From positions 62,001 to 126,000 of the forward strand of contig CALGAW010000017.1 of assembly GCA_937959115.1 (NCBI GenBank): a stretch of DNA of 64,000 bases, given 5' to 3'. Positions 45,127 through 52,900 of the stretch are shown here, piece by piece; positions within the stretch are counted from its first letter, which is position 1; each line of letters starts with the position of its first letter. This DNA comes from an uncultured Saprospiraceae bacterium (GTDB lineage Bacteria > Bacteroidota > Bacteroidia > Chitinophagales > Saprospiraceae). Under the pieces are notes generated by a model. That model was not told where the DNA came from. It worked only from the letters and a program-made list of their open reading frames with translations, and searched no databases. The translations under genes and the position numbers were made by a program.

Positions 45127-45959
45127 TGAATAGTCTAAACTGTAATGGGAAATTAGTGGATTTATCCACGCCCAAAGTCATGGGAATTTTAAATGTAACT
45201 CCTGATTCGTTTTTTGACGGCAATCCTCAAGCAAATCTGCAAGTATGGATGGATAAAACCGTCAAAATGATAGCTGAAGGAGCAGCGATCATTGATGTTG
45301 GCGGTATGTCTTCTCGCCCAGGCGCAAAATTAGTTGATCCAGAAGAAGAGCTTGCCCGCATTGTTCCTGTGATCAAGCAAATCCTCAAGGACTTTCCTGA
45401 TATCCTCATTTCTGTAGACACGTTTCAATCAAAAGTGGCGCATACAGTGCTTGACCTAGGTGTTCACTTAATCAATGATATTTCAGCAGGTCACTTAGAT
45501 GAGGGACTGTGGGAGATCATTAGCCGTTATGATGCGCCTTATGTGCTGATGCATATGCAAGGAAAGCCAGAAACCATGCAAGCTGCTCCCTCTTATCAGA
45601 ATGTCGTAAAAGACTTACTTGACTACTTTGACCAGCGTGTCCATCTAGCACGAAAGGCTGGAATCACTCAACTTATTATTGATCCCGGTTTTGGATTTGG
45701 GAAAACTGTAGAACAGAATTACCAATTGCTCAATCAGCTCTCTCTGTTTCGGTTATTGGAGGTCCCAATGCTCGTTGGTCTTAGCAGAAAATCAATGATC
45801 TATAAGGTATTGGGCACGAGCCCCGATCAAGCACTGAATGGTACTACTGCCTTGCATATGGTGGCCTTACAACAGGGAGCACAACTTCTGAGGGCGCATG
45901 ATGTGAAGGAAGCGGTGGAAACTTGTAAGCTTTATGCGCAATTAATGATTAATAAATAA
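45126..45959 (+). CDS. folP: dihydropteroate synthase
   Basis: Joins p-aminobenzoate to dihydropterin pyrophosphate in folate synthesis; target of sulfonamides. The 277-residue TIM barrel shows VMGILNVTPDSFFDG (pABA/pterin loop 1), IIDVGGMSSRPGA (loop 2; the usual GGxSTRPGA with Ser for Thr), LINDISAGHLD, VLMHMQGKPETMQ, LIIDPGFGFGKTVEQN, MLVGLSRKSMI and the C-terminal RAHDVKEAVE. The start ATG shares its A with the preceding stop (TAATG), so translation is coupled to the aminotransferase. Confidence 0.95.
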   Translation: MNSLNCNGKLVDLSTPKVMGILNVTPDSFFDGNPQANLQVWMDKTVKMIAEGAAIIDVGGMSSRPGAKLVDPEEELARIVPVIKQILKDFPDILISVDTFQSKVAHTVLDLGVHLINDISAGHLDEGLWEIISRYDAPYVLMHMQGKPETMQAAPSYQNVVKDLLDYFDQRVHLARKAGITQLIIDPGFGFGKTVEQNYQLLNQLSLFRLLEVPMLVGLSRKSMIYKVLGTSPDQALNGTTALHMVALQQGAQLLRAHDVKEAVETCKLYAQLMINK

Positions 45960-46138
45960 GTGTTAATTACAAAGTTCTAGGAAAGGAATAACAGAGGAAA
46001 AGCTTAATGTTTGAAGCTTTACTGGTTTTGGAAACCAATCAAGTTGTGAATAGCTTTAGTGATAAGGACTACCCTTGGCGAAAATCAACAGTCTAATCCA
46101 ACAACTCAGTCAAAATTGAACATTGGGCACACTCAACA

Positions 46139-46456
46139 TTAATCTTTGACAATTGATATTTCATTTCGAATCCATTCTTCGTATTCTATGTTAGCGGTTG
46201 CTTCTAGCTGCATGATGCATGGCGTTTCGTAGGGGTGTAATTGCTTTATTAGCTTTACGACAGTTTCCCAATTTTCTGGGGCTGTTTTTACAATTGAAAC
46301 GAACTCCGACTCATTTTCGATATTGCCTTGCCACCAATAGGCACTTGTAATCGGGAAGATGTTTCCACAGGCCACGGTTTTCTTTTTTAGTAGGTGTTGG
46401 ACGATGCTTGTTGCTGTCTCCTCGTTTGGGTGTGTGATGTATATAATGATGAACAT
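46139..46456 (-). CDS. cutA: CutA-like divalent-cation tolerance protein
   Basis: A 105-residue CutA1 family member, a small ferredoxin-like trimer. Recognisable by ITHPNEETATSIVQHLLKKK, VACGNIFPITSAYWWQGNIE and LHPYETPCIMQLEA. Despite the name, its role in bacteria is still uncertain; metal or small-ligand signalling has been suggested. The GNAT gene lies 28 bp upstream on the same strand, so the two are probably co-transcribed. Confidence 0.93.
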   Translation of the reverse strand: MFIIIYITHPNEETATSIVQHLLKKKTVACGNIFPITSAYWWQGNIENESEFVSIVKTAPENWETVVKLIKQLHPYETPCIMQLEATANIEYEEWIRNEISIVKD

Positions 46457-46484
46457 AATCTAAATTCTGAATTCTAAGATACGA

Positions 46485-47060
46485 TCATTTGATGAATTTG
46501 AGTGGTTCGTATTGATCAATTTGTTGAAAGGCAGATTGGTTTGTTGTGTAGAGCTTAAACTTGGGCTTCCCGTATTCAGATTCGCTGTCTTCTTTGAAGT
46601 TTAGCTTTTGAGGGACACGTTCGCTTGCTAAGTTTGCTGGTTTCATACGGATAATTACCTGTTCGATTTCCAGTAATAATGCGGCTCTTGTCATGGCATA
46701 ACTTGATTCTGTGGCGATTCCTTTATTGGTTTCACCGTGCCATACCCAATAGCCAATTTCAATGCTGTTTGGGCCGACTCTTGGGTGCAAGCCAGTTCCT
46801 CCGAGCAATCGCTTGTTGTTTTTATCGAAAATGGCGTAAACAAAATCCTGATTGGTGTTGAATTTAAGAATGAATTCTGAAATCAATTTTTGCTTTTCGG
46901 CTAAAGGTCTTGGTTCTTCTTTTGCCCATGGAAGCCAAGGTGCTAGGTGCTCTGCGCTGTCTATCATTGCAGCATACAGTTCACTCGCATCCTCAAGCGT
47001 GTAGGGTCTTAGGATTAATCTAGAGCTGTGGATACTGCTAAACGGTTTATGCTTCATCAC
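46485..47060 (-). CDS. GNAT N-acetyltransferase, RimJ/RimL type
   Basis: A 191-residue acetyltransferase. The N-terminal SSRLILRPYTLEDASELYAA, DFVYAIFDKNNKRLLGGTGL, IEIGYWVWHGETNKGIATES (acetyl-CoA loop, HGETNKG in place of the usual RGxGxA), and VIIRMKPANLASERVPQKL match the Acetyltransf_3 family acting on protein N-termini or similar amines. First gene of a probable two-gene unit with cutA. Confidence 0.88.
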   Translation of the reverse strand: MMKHKPFSSIHSSRLILRPYTLEDASELYAAMIDSAEHLAPWLPWAKEEPRPLAEKQKLISEFILKFNTNQDFVYAIFDKNNKRLLGGTGLHPRVGPNSIEIGYWVWHGETNKGIATESSYAMTRAALLLEIEQVIIRMKPANLASERVPQKLNFKEDSESEYGKPKFKLYTTNQSAFQQIDQYEPLKFIK

Positions 47061-47341
47061 TTTTTTATTGATAAACGAGATTGCTTCAAAATTAGTTCCT
47101 TGATGGATAATACTTCTTGTTTCCTCTTGAATTCATAGTTGCTTGTTAGAATATATTAATGATAATAATTGAGCACACTCCACAAAGTCTTTTTTGCCCA
47201 AACTCATCGTTTTCGATAATTTTTAACTCCTCATAATTTACGTAGTAACGTCTAAGGCTTGGTTTTTCTATACCTGATCGTTCAACTAAACTAACAGTTT
47301 GTTAAAATTAGTTAAACAACTACTAAAGTTCTTTGTTTTAT
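47061..47341. other. intergenic region upstream of the outer-membrane barrel gene
   Basis: AT-rich, no supported gene or strong hairpin. It contains the divergent control region of the GNAT/cutA unit and the barrel gene. Confidence 0.4.
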
Positions 47342-47349
47342 TATCTTTG
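47342..47349 (+). promoter_or_regulatory. -7 box of the outer-membrane barrel gene
   Basis: Perfect TATCTTTG 70 bp before the ATG. The -33 region is not convincing. Confidence 0.4.
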
Positions 47350-47419
47350 GCACAAATTTTAACAATCCCTATGTACCTGACCGGTTAAAATTCAATTTAT
47401 AAAACTAAAATTTATCAAA

Positions 47420-48151
47420 ATGAAAAGGACTTTATTAATTATTGCTACCCTCTTTGTGGTATTAACCTCAGGAATGGCACAAAACCACATCGTTAAACTA
47501 GGTATTCCTTCTTTGTTGTATGGACGTGCCAATCTGAATTACGAATTTGTATTAAACGACAAAACTAGCCTTAATTTGAGAGCTGGTGCTCAGTTTCCAA
47601 GAAACTTTCCAGTAGACGCGGTACTTCAGGAAGATCCCAATGATGAATTTCGTATCAATAGTGGAAAATGGAATGCCTATGGATTTACACCTTCCTATAG
47701 AATCTATTTTGGAAAGAACAATCCAGCACCACAAGGATTTTATGTAAGTCCATATGTTTCTTATAACAAAAATACTGTCACTGTAGACATGGAATATGAT
47801 GACGGTGCCCAAATAAGCGTTCCTGCAACTATGAAAGTTGGATACTCTGGAATCGGTGGTGGTGTTATGATTGGAAATCAATGGGTCATTAACGAATCAT
47901 TTGTAATTGACTTCAACTACTTCGGTATTGGTTACGGCCTCCAAACGATAGCAATGAAATTTAGCTCGAGTGATCCTTCTGTTGATTACGACCAACTAAA
48001 AGATGAGCTTGAGGCTGAGTTGGAAAACACTGGTAATAACGGTGTGAATGATATTGACAACATTGAGGCGCTTGATGATGGAATTAAAATCAAAGCAGAA
48101 GCACCATCTCCTCAAGTCAAATTTTCCTTCTCTTTAGGCTATATGTTTTAG
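47420..48151 (+). CDS. outer-membrane beta-barrel protein
   Basis: A 243-residue exported protein. The signal peptide is MKRTLLIIATLFVVLTSGMA, and the mature chain is made of alternating amphipathic strands (IVKLGIPSLLYGRANLNYEF, SLNLRAGAQFP, GFTPSYRIYFGK, GFYVSPYVSYNK, FVIDFNYFGIGYGL), ending in an outer-membrane-type strand FSFSLGYMF. It resembles DUF3575/porin-family small barrels. An acidic Asp/Glu-rich insert (about 190-225) may be a loop. Function unknown. A terminator follows at once. Confidence 0.85.
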   Translation: MKRTLLIIATLFVVLTSGMAQNHIVKLGIPSLLYGRANLNYEFVLNDKTSLNLRAGAQFPRNFPVDAVLQEDPNDEFRINSGKWNAYGFTPSYRIYFGKNNPAPQGFYVSPYVSYNKNTVTVDMEYDDGAQISVPATMKVGYSGIGGGVMIGNQWVINESFVIDFNYFGIGYGLQTIAMKFSSSDPSVDYDQLKDELEAELENTGNNGVNDIDNIEALDDGIKIKAEAPSPQVKFSFSLGYMF

Positions 48152-48194
48152 GAAAAAGTGCTTGATACATTGTGCTTAATAACTGAAAAGATGT

Positions 48195-48233
48195 TAACCC
48201 TGGAAGAACGATTTCTTTCGGGGTTATTTTTTT
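48195..48233 (+). terminator. terminator of the barrel gene
   Basis: TAACCC (48195-48200) pairs with GGGTTA (48221-48226), with an inner AAGAA/TTCTT pairing, then seven T. The convergent gene's stop codon lies inside the 3' arm of the stem. Confidence 0.8.
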
Positions 48234-49480
48234 ACGGTGAGATAATCAGGAGGCAATGGCTTTCCCGAATGAGCTTTTACTAGGCCATCTCCTTCTACAA
48301 ATCTTATCTGGGTGTTATCACCGTTCTCTGCATGATACAACCATTGTTTGATTAGAATCTCGTTCCCTGTTTCAATCGATTTTGAATAGCCTGTCTTCGA
48401 AGTAATTCGCTTGAAGTAGTATCCTCTATATTCAATCGTTTCGGCTGGCTCATTCGGCTTAAAGTTGATTGTCTTTGCCTGATTGTAATCCAGTTCAGTT
48501 TCCTCGTGAATCGTAGGCTCAGTGCTGTTGTACTGAATATAGAAGAACCTTCGTCTATTGTTCTTAGGCACCAGTTGGTAGACCTTGTCTCTAGTATTGT
48601 CCTCAAAAATGTAATGAAAAATCCGTTTGATGAAGAACTGTTCCTCCTTAATAAAAATTGTTTGATCCATTCCAAAGTCAGCATCTCCAATTGAGACAAA
48701 TTGCTGTTTTGGGGCTGCTTGGCGGCGTTGCTTTCTCGACTTTGATACTGGTTTTCGAACTTTCTTTTTTACTTTTTTAGTTGGTCCCGGTGCTTGAGTT
48801 CCAGGATATTCAGATTTTACTATCTGCTTTTTGTTACGTGTAAATAGCTTCTTTTTAGGCTCCTTCTTCACAACAGGCCTTGCATACATATTCAGATCGT
48901 TTAACGGCTTTGTTGCAGAAGAATCGAGGCTTGGATCTTCTAGATTTAACACTGTATTACTTTTTGATACATCAATCTCTTCTTGCGTTTCTCTTCCTAA
49001 CAACTTGTTTACGTTGAATTGCAGATTTGAAAATAGAGACCGATCATAATAATGATAGCTAAAGACAGGAACATCGTCTCCTTCTAATTGTTTCGCCACT
49101 ACTTTATAAAAAAAGAACAAGTAATTTTTTTGTTGAAATTTATCAAGATTGGATACAGGTATTGACGCTGGGTATTCTAACCCATAAAATGGCTTTCGTT
49201 TTACGATTAGTTCTTCATTATCTAGTGAAAAATCAGTCCTGTTAAATAAGGTAAGCATCGTAGCATATCCAAGATAGCAGATGAATAAAAACGCAAAAAA
49301 ATAACCCAAGAAAAAACTGATTGGTACTTTCTCTGCGTTGAGTATAGCATAGCCCATATACAAAAATGATACTAGGCAAATCACAAAGAAAATCAATAAA
49401 ATGGCAAGATCAGCTGACAGCCAATTGAATCTGACTTTAATCGTTTTATCCGACTCGGATATTTTAAATTTTGAGGGCAT
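48224..49480 (-). CDS. two-TM membrane protein with basic linker, partner of the ClpB-like ATPase
   Basis: A 418-residue protein of unknown function. Two TM helices at about 24-47 and 54-78 form an N-terminal hairpin, so both ends face the cytoplasm. A PH-like segment follows (FSLDNEELIVKRKPFYGLEY), then a strongly basic Lys/Arg/Pro linker (about 205-255; TKKVKKKVRKPVSKSRKQRR), and a C-terminal domain (about 275-418) with aromatic strands (FFIKRIFHYIF, VYQLVP, FFYIQYN, QWLYHAE) faintly like DUF4178. It lies 140 bp downstream of the ClpB-like gene on the same strand, suggesting one operon. The basic linker might bind nucleic acid or lipid head groups; this is speculation. Confidence 0.72.
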   Translation of the reverse strand: MPSKFKISESDKTIKVRFNWLSADLAILLIFFVICLVSFLYMGYAILNAEKVPISFFLGYFFAFLFICYLGYATMLTLFNRTDFSLDNEELIVKRKPFYGLEYPASIPVSNLDKFQQKNYLFFFYKVVAKQLEGDDVPVFSYHYYDRSLFSNLQFNVNKLLGRETQEEIDVSKSNTVLNLEDPSLDSSATKPLNDLNMYARPVVKKEPKKKLFTRNKKQIVKSEYPGTQAPGPTKKVKKKVRKPVSKSRKQRRQAAPKQQFVSIGDADFGMDQTIFIKEEQFFIKRIFHYIFEDNTRDKVYQLVPKNNRRRFFYIQYNSTEPTIHEETELDYNQAKTINFKPNEPAETIEYRGYYFKRITSKTGYSKSIETGNEILIKQWLYHAENGDNTQIRFVEGDGLVKAHSGKPLPPDYLTVKK

Positions 49481-49620
49481 ACTGCCTTTTCTTATTTGTT
49501 TTTGTTATTAAAATTGAACATGTATTTCTTCGAGAATTTAGTTTGATGTTTGCCACACTTTCAACTGCTAATCCCTTGAAAATCGCAAGATAACCGTAAT
49601 TCTCAAAAAAATAAAAAGAA

Positions 49621-52600
49621 TTAATTTAAGAATTGATCTAATTTTTTGCCAAACCTTGACTCAAGTGTCCTCAGTAAGAACGTACTGTGTGTTCCTGCCT
49701 GAATCTCTCTGTTGATTGTGTAATTCGAATCTTGAAAATGCTCATCAGATAAATTCCGACGGGCTATTCGTTTTTCAAAATATACGGGTTGATGGATCGT
49801 GGATGGAATCTTATCATTTTCTCCAGTGACTTCAACTACAGCCTTCACTTTTTTCTTTTCTGAGACAGCCCAATGAAAGAGACCGACTTCCTCTTCAAAA
49901 TAGTTAAAAATACATCTGCTTTCAATTTCAAAAACCACTCCCACAAGTGTATCAGTTGCTTGTGGAGGCAACAATTCTGATACCTCAAGAGTTTTCAAGG
50001 GCTGACTCACGTATTCTTTTCTCATTTCCTTTTCTGCTTCTACATCTGTCAAATCAGGAATCAACTCTTCATAATATGCTCGTCTATACCAGAGCGCATT
50101 CATTTTAAAGTCAAGTTCTTTTTTAGTTAATAACTGAAAATAGATCCGAGCAAACAAAAGCGAATCTAATCGACCATAAATGCCAAGTCTACAGAAGCCA
50201 GATTCAGGAAAAACACGGTCATAGATTTCCATTTTTAAATCAAGGAATTGCTTTTCCCATTCCCGTGTAGCGTCCATGATTTTAGTACTAAAAGGCTGCA
50301 CTCCCATACTCGTCAACACAAATTCAAGTTCGAATTCTTCAATTCGTGTAATCATTTCCTCTGTTCGTTCTCTAGTAGATATTAGGAACATATATTCTTC
50401 ATTATCATTCTTTTGTTGCCAAAATTTCTCCTTGTTCTTTTTCTTTACTCGATTAAGAATATCTAGTTTACTCAACAATTCGACATACGTTCTTCCTTCT
50501 TTTAGCTGATGGATAGAACGTCTTAAATCACTGATTTGATCCGACCAAGTACAACGTTCAAGTTCTTCAAGTAACAGATCAATTTTTAAGGGATCAAACT
50601 CAATTGCGATGTCTGGTTTATCGTCTTTAACTGAGATATCAATCACCAAATGATCATCAAAATTATAGGTATTGATTTTTGTAGCAAGTGGGATGATCAA
50701 TTCATTACGAATACACCGCTGCAATTGACGTGCACCATATTTTGGGTCATATCCTTTTTGGGCCAGATATTTAAGCAATTCATCGTCCATCTTGATTTCA
50801 AGATTTCTCTCGGCTAGTCCTTCCCTTTTTTTGAAGAGGTTGATTTCTCTAGATACAACATGCTGAACAGTGGCCTGGGAAAGCGGTTCAAAGGCAACGA
50901 TCTTATCTATCCGGTTAAACAATTCTGGCCGAAAATGCTTTTGCACAGCACTCAAAAAATGATCGTTCACTGCTTGAGTGTCTACTCCTTTCTGCCAGCC
51001 AATTCGATCCGTCTGTAAATTCTGTGCTCCGATATTAGATGTCATGATTATTATCGTACTACAAAAATTGACCAGTCGCCCACGACTATCAGTTAACCGA
51101 CCTTCTCCTAGCAGTTGCAGTAGTAAATCGTAAAAAGAGGCATGCGCTTTTTCGATCTCATCAAACAAAATCACAGAAAACGGATCCCGCAATGCTGCAG
51201 ATGTCAGTAATCCCTCCGAATAATAAGACTCCCCAGTCAATCTGCTCACTGCATACTGGTGACCATATTCACTCATGTCAAATCGTATCATCTGATCACG
51301 GCTCCCAAACATAAACTCAGCCATTACCTTGGCCATTTCCGTCTTTCCAACACCAGTAGGACCAACAAACAGCATTGAAGCAATTGGTTTTCCAGGTGAA
51401 CTCATCGCGGTTTTCACTTTGGCAATCATATCTACCACACTGTCTACTGCAGGCTCTTGTCCGAATACATTACCGCTAAAGTGGGAACGAATCTCTTGAA
51501 GGTCAATATTGATTTCTGGATCAACAATAAATTGAGGCATACCTGTTTCCTCACAAAAGTGTCGAATGACCTTACTTCTGTTTATTTTATAGGGTTGTTT
51601 TTGCTCGTTTCTATTGAGGATAATACTTTCTAGGAAACGAATCGGCTTGCCTGGGAATCCGGAGTATGGTGTAAAGCGTTTATTCAGCAACACGGTTTCT
51701 GTTACTGCGGATGTCTCAATGCTTATATTCTTGTTTTGCACGAGGCTGTCAATTCGAAATGCAATCATTTTCTCAGCTTCCTCATCCTTAGTCTGTAGGC
51801 GAATCGTCTGGAATAGCTGTGCGATGTTAGGATGATGTAACTCAATATGCGCAAACTCTTCGTTGGTGCACTCAGAGATAATATTAACTTCCCCTCTAGC
51901 AACGAACTCCTTCAAATATCCGCCGATACTTAGGCTGTTGCCTTCATATTGTCCAACTTCAAACAGCTCAAGAAAATTTCTGACGAAGAGGAAATCTCCC
52001 CTTCGATTTAGCTCACGGCAGAATTCGTTTAGATTGTTTTCCCACCCCGTTTGTCCAGTGAGTTCCTTGATTAGCACGGATGCAGTCGTTTCCCAAAACT
52101 GTTTATCTATTTGATGTTCTTGCTTGCATCTAACCATTTCCCAAACCAGTGCAGACTTCCCTACTCCACTTGGTCCTACGATAAGTACATTCTTATTAAA
52201 ATTACCTATTAGAATTCGTTTCAACTGTTCTAACTCCGTCATTCTACCATACAATTCTTTCTTGCCGCTAGAAATAGCTTTTGCAGCTTTGCCAAGCAAT
52301 GCTCCTTGCTCATCTTTATTTTTTTGCTTGAGTTCCTTTGGTGTTTTAAAAAATAGTGAAACGGTTTTCTTATGAACTTTGGGGTCTTTAAACCAAAGGA
52401 CACTTATGAGATCTCTAAGATTTTTTAAGCGCTTGTTTCTAGAAAACTCTGAGCGGATAGCATGTTCTAGATTGGCCTCTAACCCATCTGTATCTTCTGA
52501 GAAGACTTCTATTCCTAGGGCTGGGATTGCCGCCCAAATGCTGTCCTTTCTTTGCTGATATATGTAGTTCAGTTCAATCTCAATAGAGGTCAAATTTTTC

Positions 52601-52854
52601 TTTTCCCCCAATTTAAAAGGAACAGATATTTTAGCATATAAAAAATCATCCCGTTCTAGAATAAACTTAAAAATATCATAATATTTCCCTTCATTCAATA
52701 AATCAGCTTGAACCGCGTTTGCAAGCTTATCGGCTAGAAAAGCTGGTGACTCATCAATTCTAGTAACTTTGGGATTTAGAAATGGATAGACTAATTCACT
52801 ATCCCCTAGATGCATGGAAACGGTATATAAGTCAATTTCTGTCTGAAATGCCAT
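49621..52854 (-). CDS. atypical double-AAA+ ClpB-like ATPase with unique N- and C-terminal domains
   Basis: A 1077-residue Hsp100 relative. The first 180 residues are not a Clp_N domain. AAA1 keeps Walker A (VGPSGVGKSAL, near 230) but its Walker B position reads FLFVRNFLEL instead of an acidic DE pair, so this ring is probably inactive for hydrolysis. The ClpB M domain is missing. AAA2 is complete: VGPTGVGKTEM near 500, VILFDEIEKAH near 567, IIIMTSNIGAQN, HFRPELFNRID (arginine finger) and YGARQLQRCIRN. The last 350 residues (from about 725) are unique, with a coiled-coil part and a domain containing GVVFEIESRCIFNYFEEEVG. The true ClpB is at 13.9 kb, so this is a specialised paralogue with its own membrane partner. 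No signal peptide. Confidence 0.85.
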   Translation of the reverse strand: MAFQTEIDLYTVSMHLGDSELVYPFLNPKVTRIDESPAFLADKLANAVQADLLNEGKYYDIFKFILERDDFLYAKISVPFKLGEKKNLTSIEIELNYIYQQRKDSIWAAIPALGIEVFSEDTDGLEANLEHAIRSEFSRNKRLKNLRDLISVLWFKDPKVHKKTVSLFFKTPKELKQKNKDEQGALLGKAAKAISSGKKELYGRMTELEQLKRILIGNFNKNVLIVGPSGVGKSALVWEMVRCKQEHQIDKQFWETTASVLIKELTGQTGWENNLNEFCRELNRRGDFLFVRNFLELFEVGQYEGNSLSIGGYLKEFVARGEVNIISECTNEEFAHIELHHPNIAQLFQTIRLQTKDEEAEKMIAFRIDSLVQNKNISIETSAVTETVLLNKRFTPYSGFPGKPIRFLESIILNRNEQKQPYKINRSKVIRHFCEETGMPQFIVDPEINIDLQEIRSHFSGNVFGQEPAVDSVVDMIAKVKTAMSSPGKPIASMLFVGPTGVGKTEMAKVMAEFMFGSRDQMIRFDMSEYGHQYAVSRLTGESYYSEGLLTSAALRDPFSVILFDEIEKAHASFYDLLLQLLGEGRLTDSRGRLVNFCSTIIIMTSNIGAQNLQTDRIGWQKGVDTQAVNDHFLSAVQKHFRPELFNRIDKIVAFEPLSQATVQHVVSREINLFKKREGLAERNLEIKMDDELLKYLAQKGYDPKYGARQLQRCIRNELIIPLATKINTYNFDDHLVIDISVKDDKPDIAIEFDPLKIDLLLEELERCTWSDQISDLRRSIHQLKEGRTYVELLSKLDILNRVKKKNKEKFWQQKNDNEEYMFLISTRERTEEMITRIEEFELEFVLTSMGVQPFSTKIMDATREWEKQFLDLKMEIYDRVFPESGFCRLGIYGRLDSLLFARIYFQLLTKKELDFKMNALWYRRAYYEELIPDLTDVEAEKEMRKEYVSQPLKTLEVSELLPPQATDTLVGVVFEIESRCIFNYFEEEVGLFHWAVSEKKKVKAVVEVTGENDKIPSTIHQPVYFEKRIARRNLSDEHFQDSNYTINREIQAGTHSTFLLRTLESRFGKKLDQFLN

Positions 52855-52900
52855 TTATTAATGATTAATTATCAATGGTTAATTATTGAGATAAAAGAAT

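Noticed and set aside
45990-46040. Hairpins (AAAGCTT/AAGCTTT and GGTTTTGGAAACC) after folP as a terminator
   Set aside because: No T-run follows on either strand, so termination is not supported.
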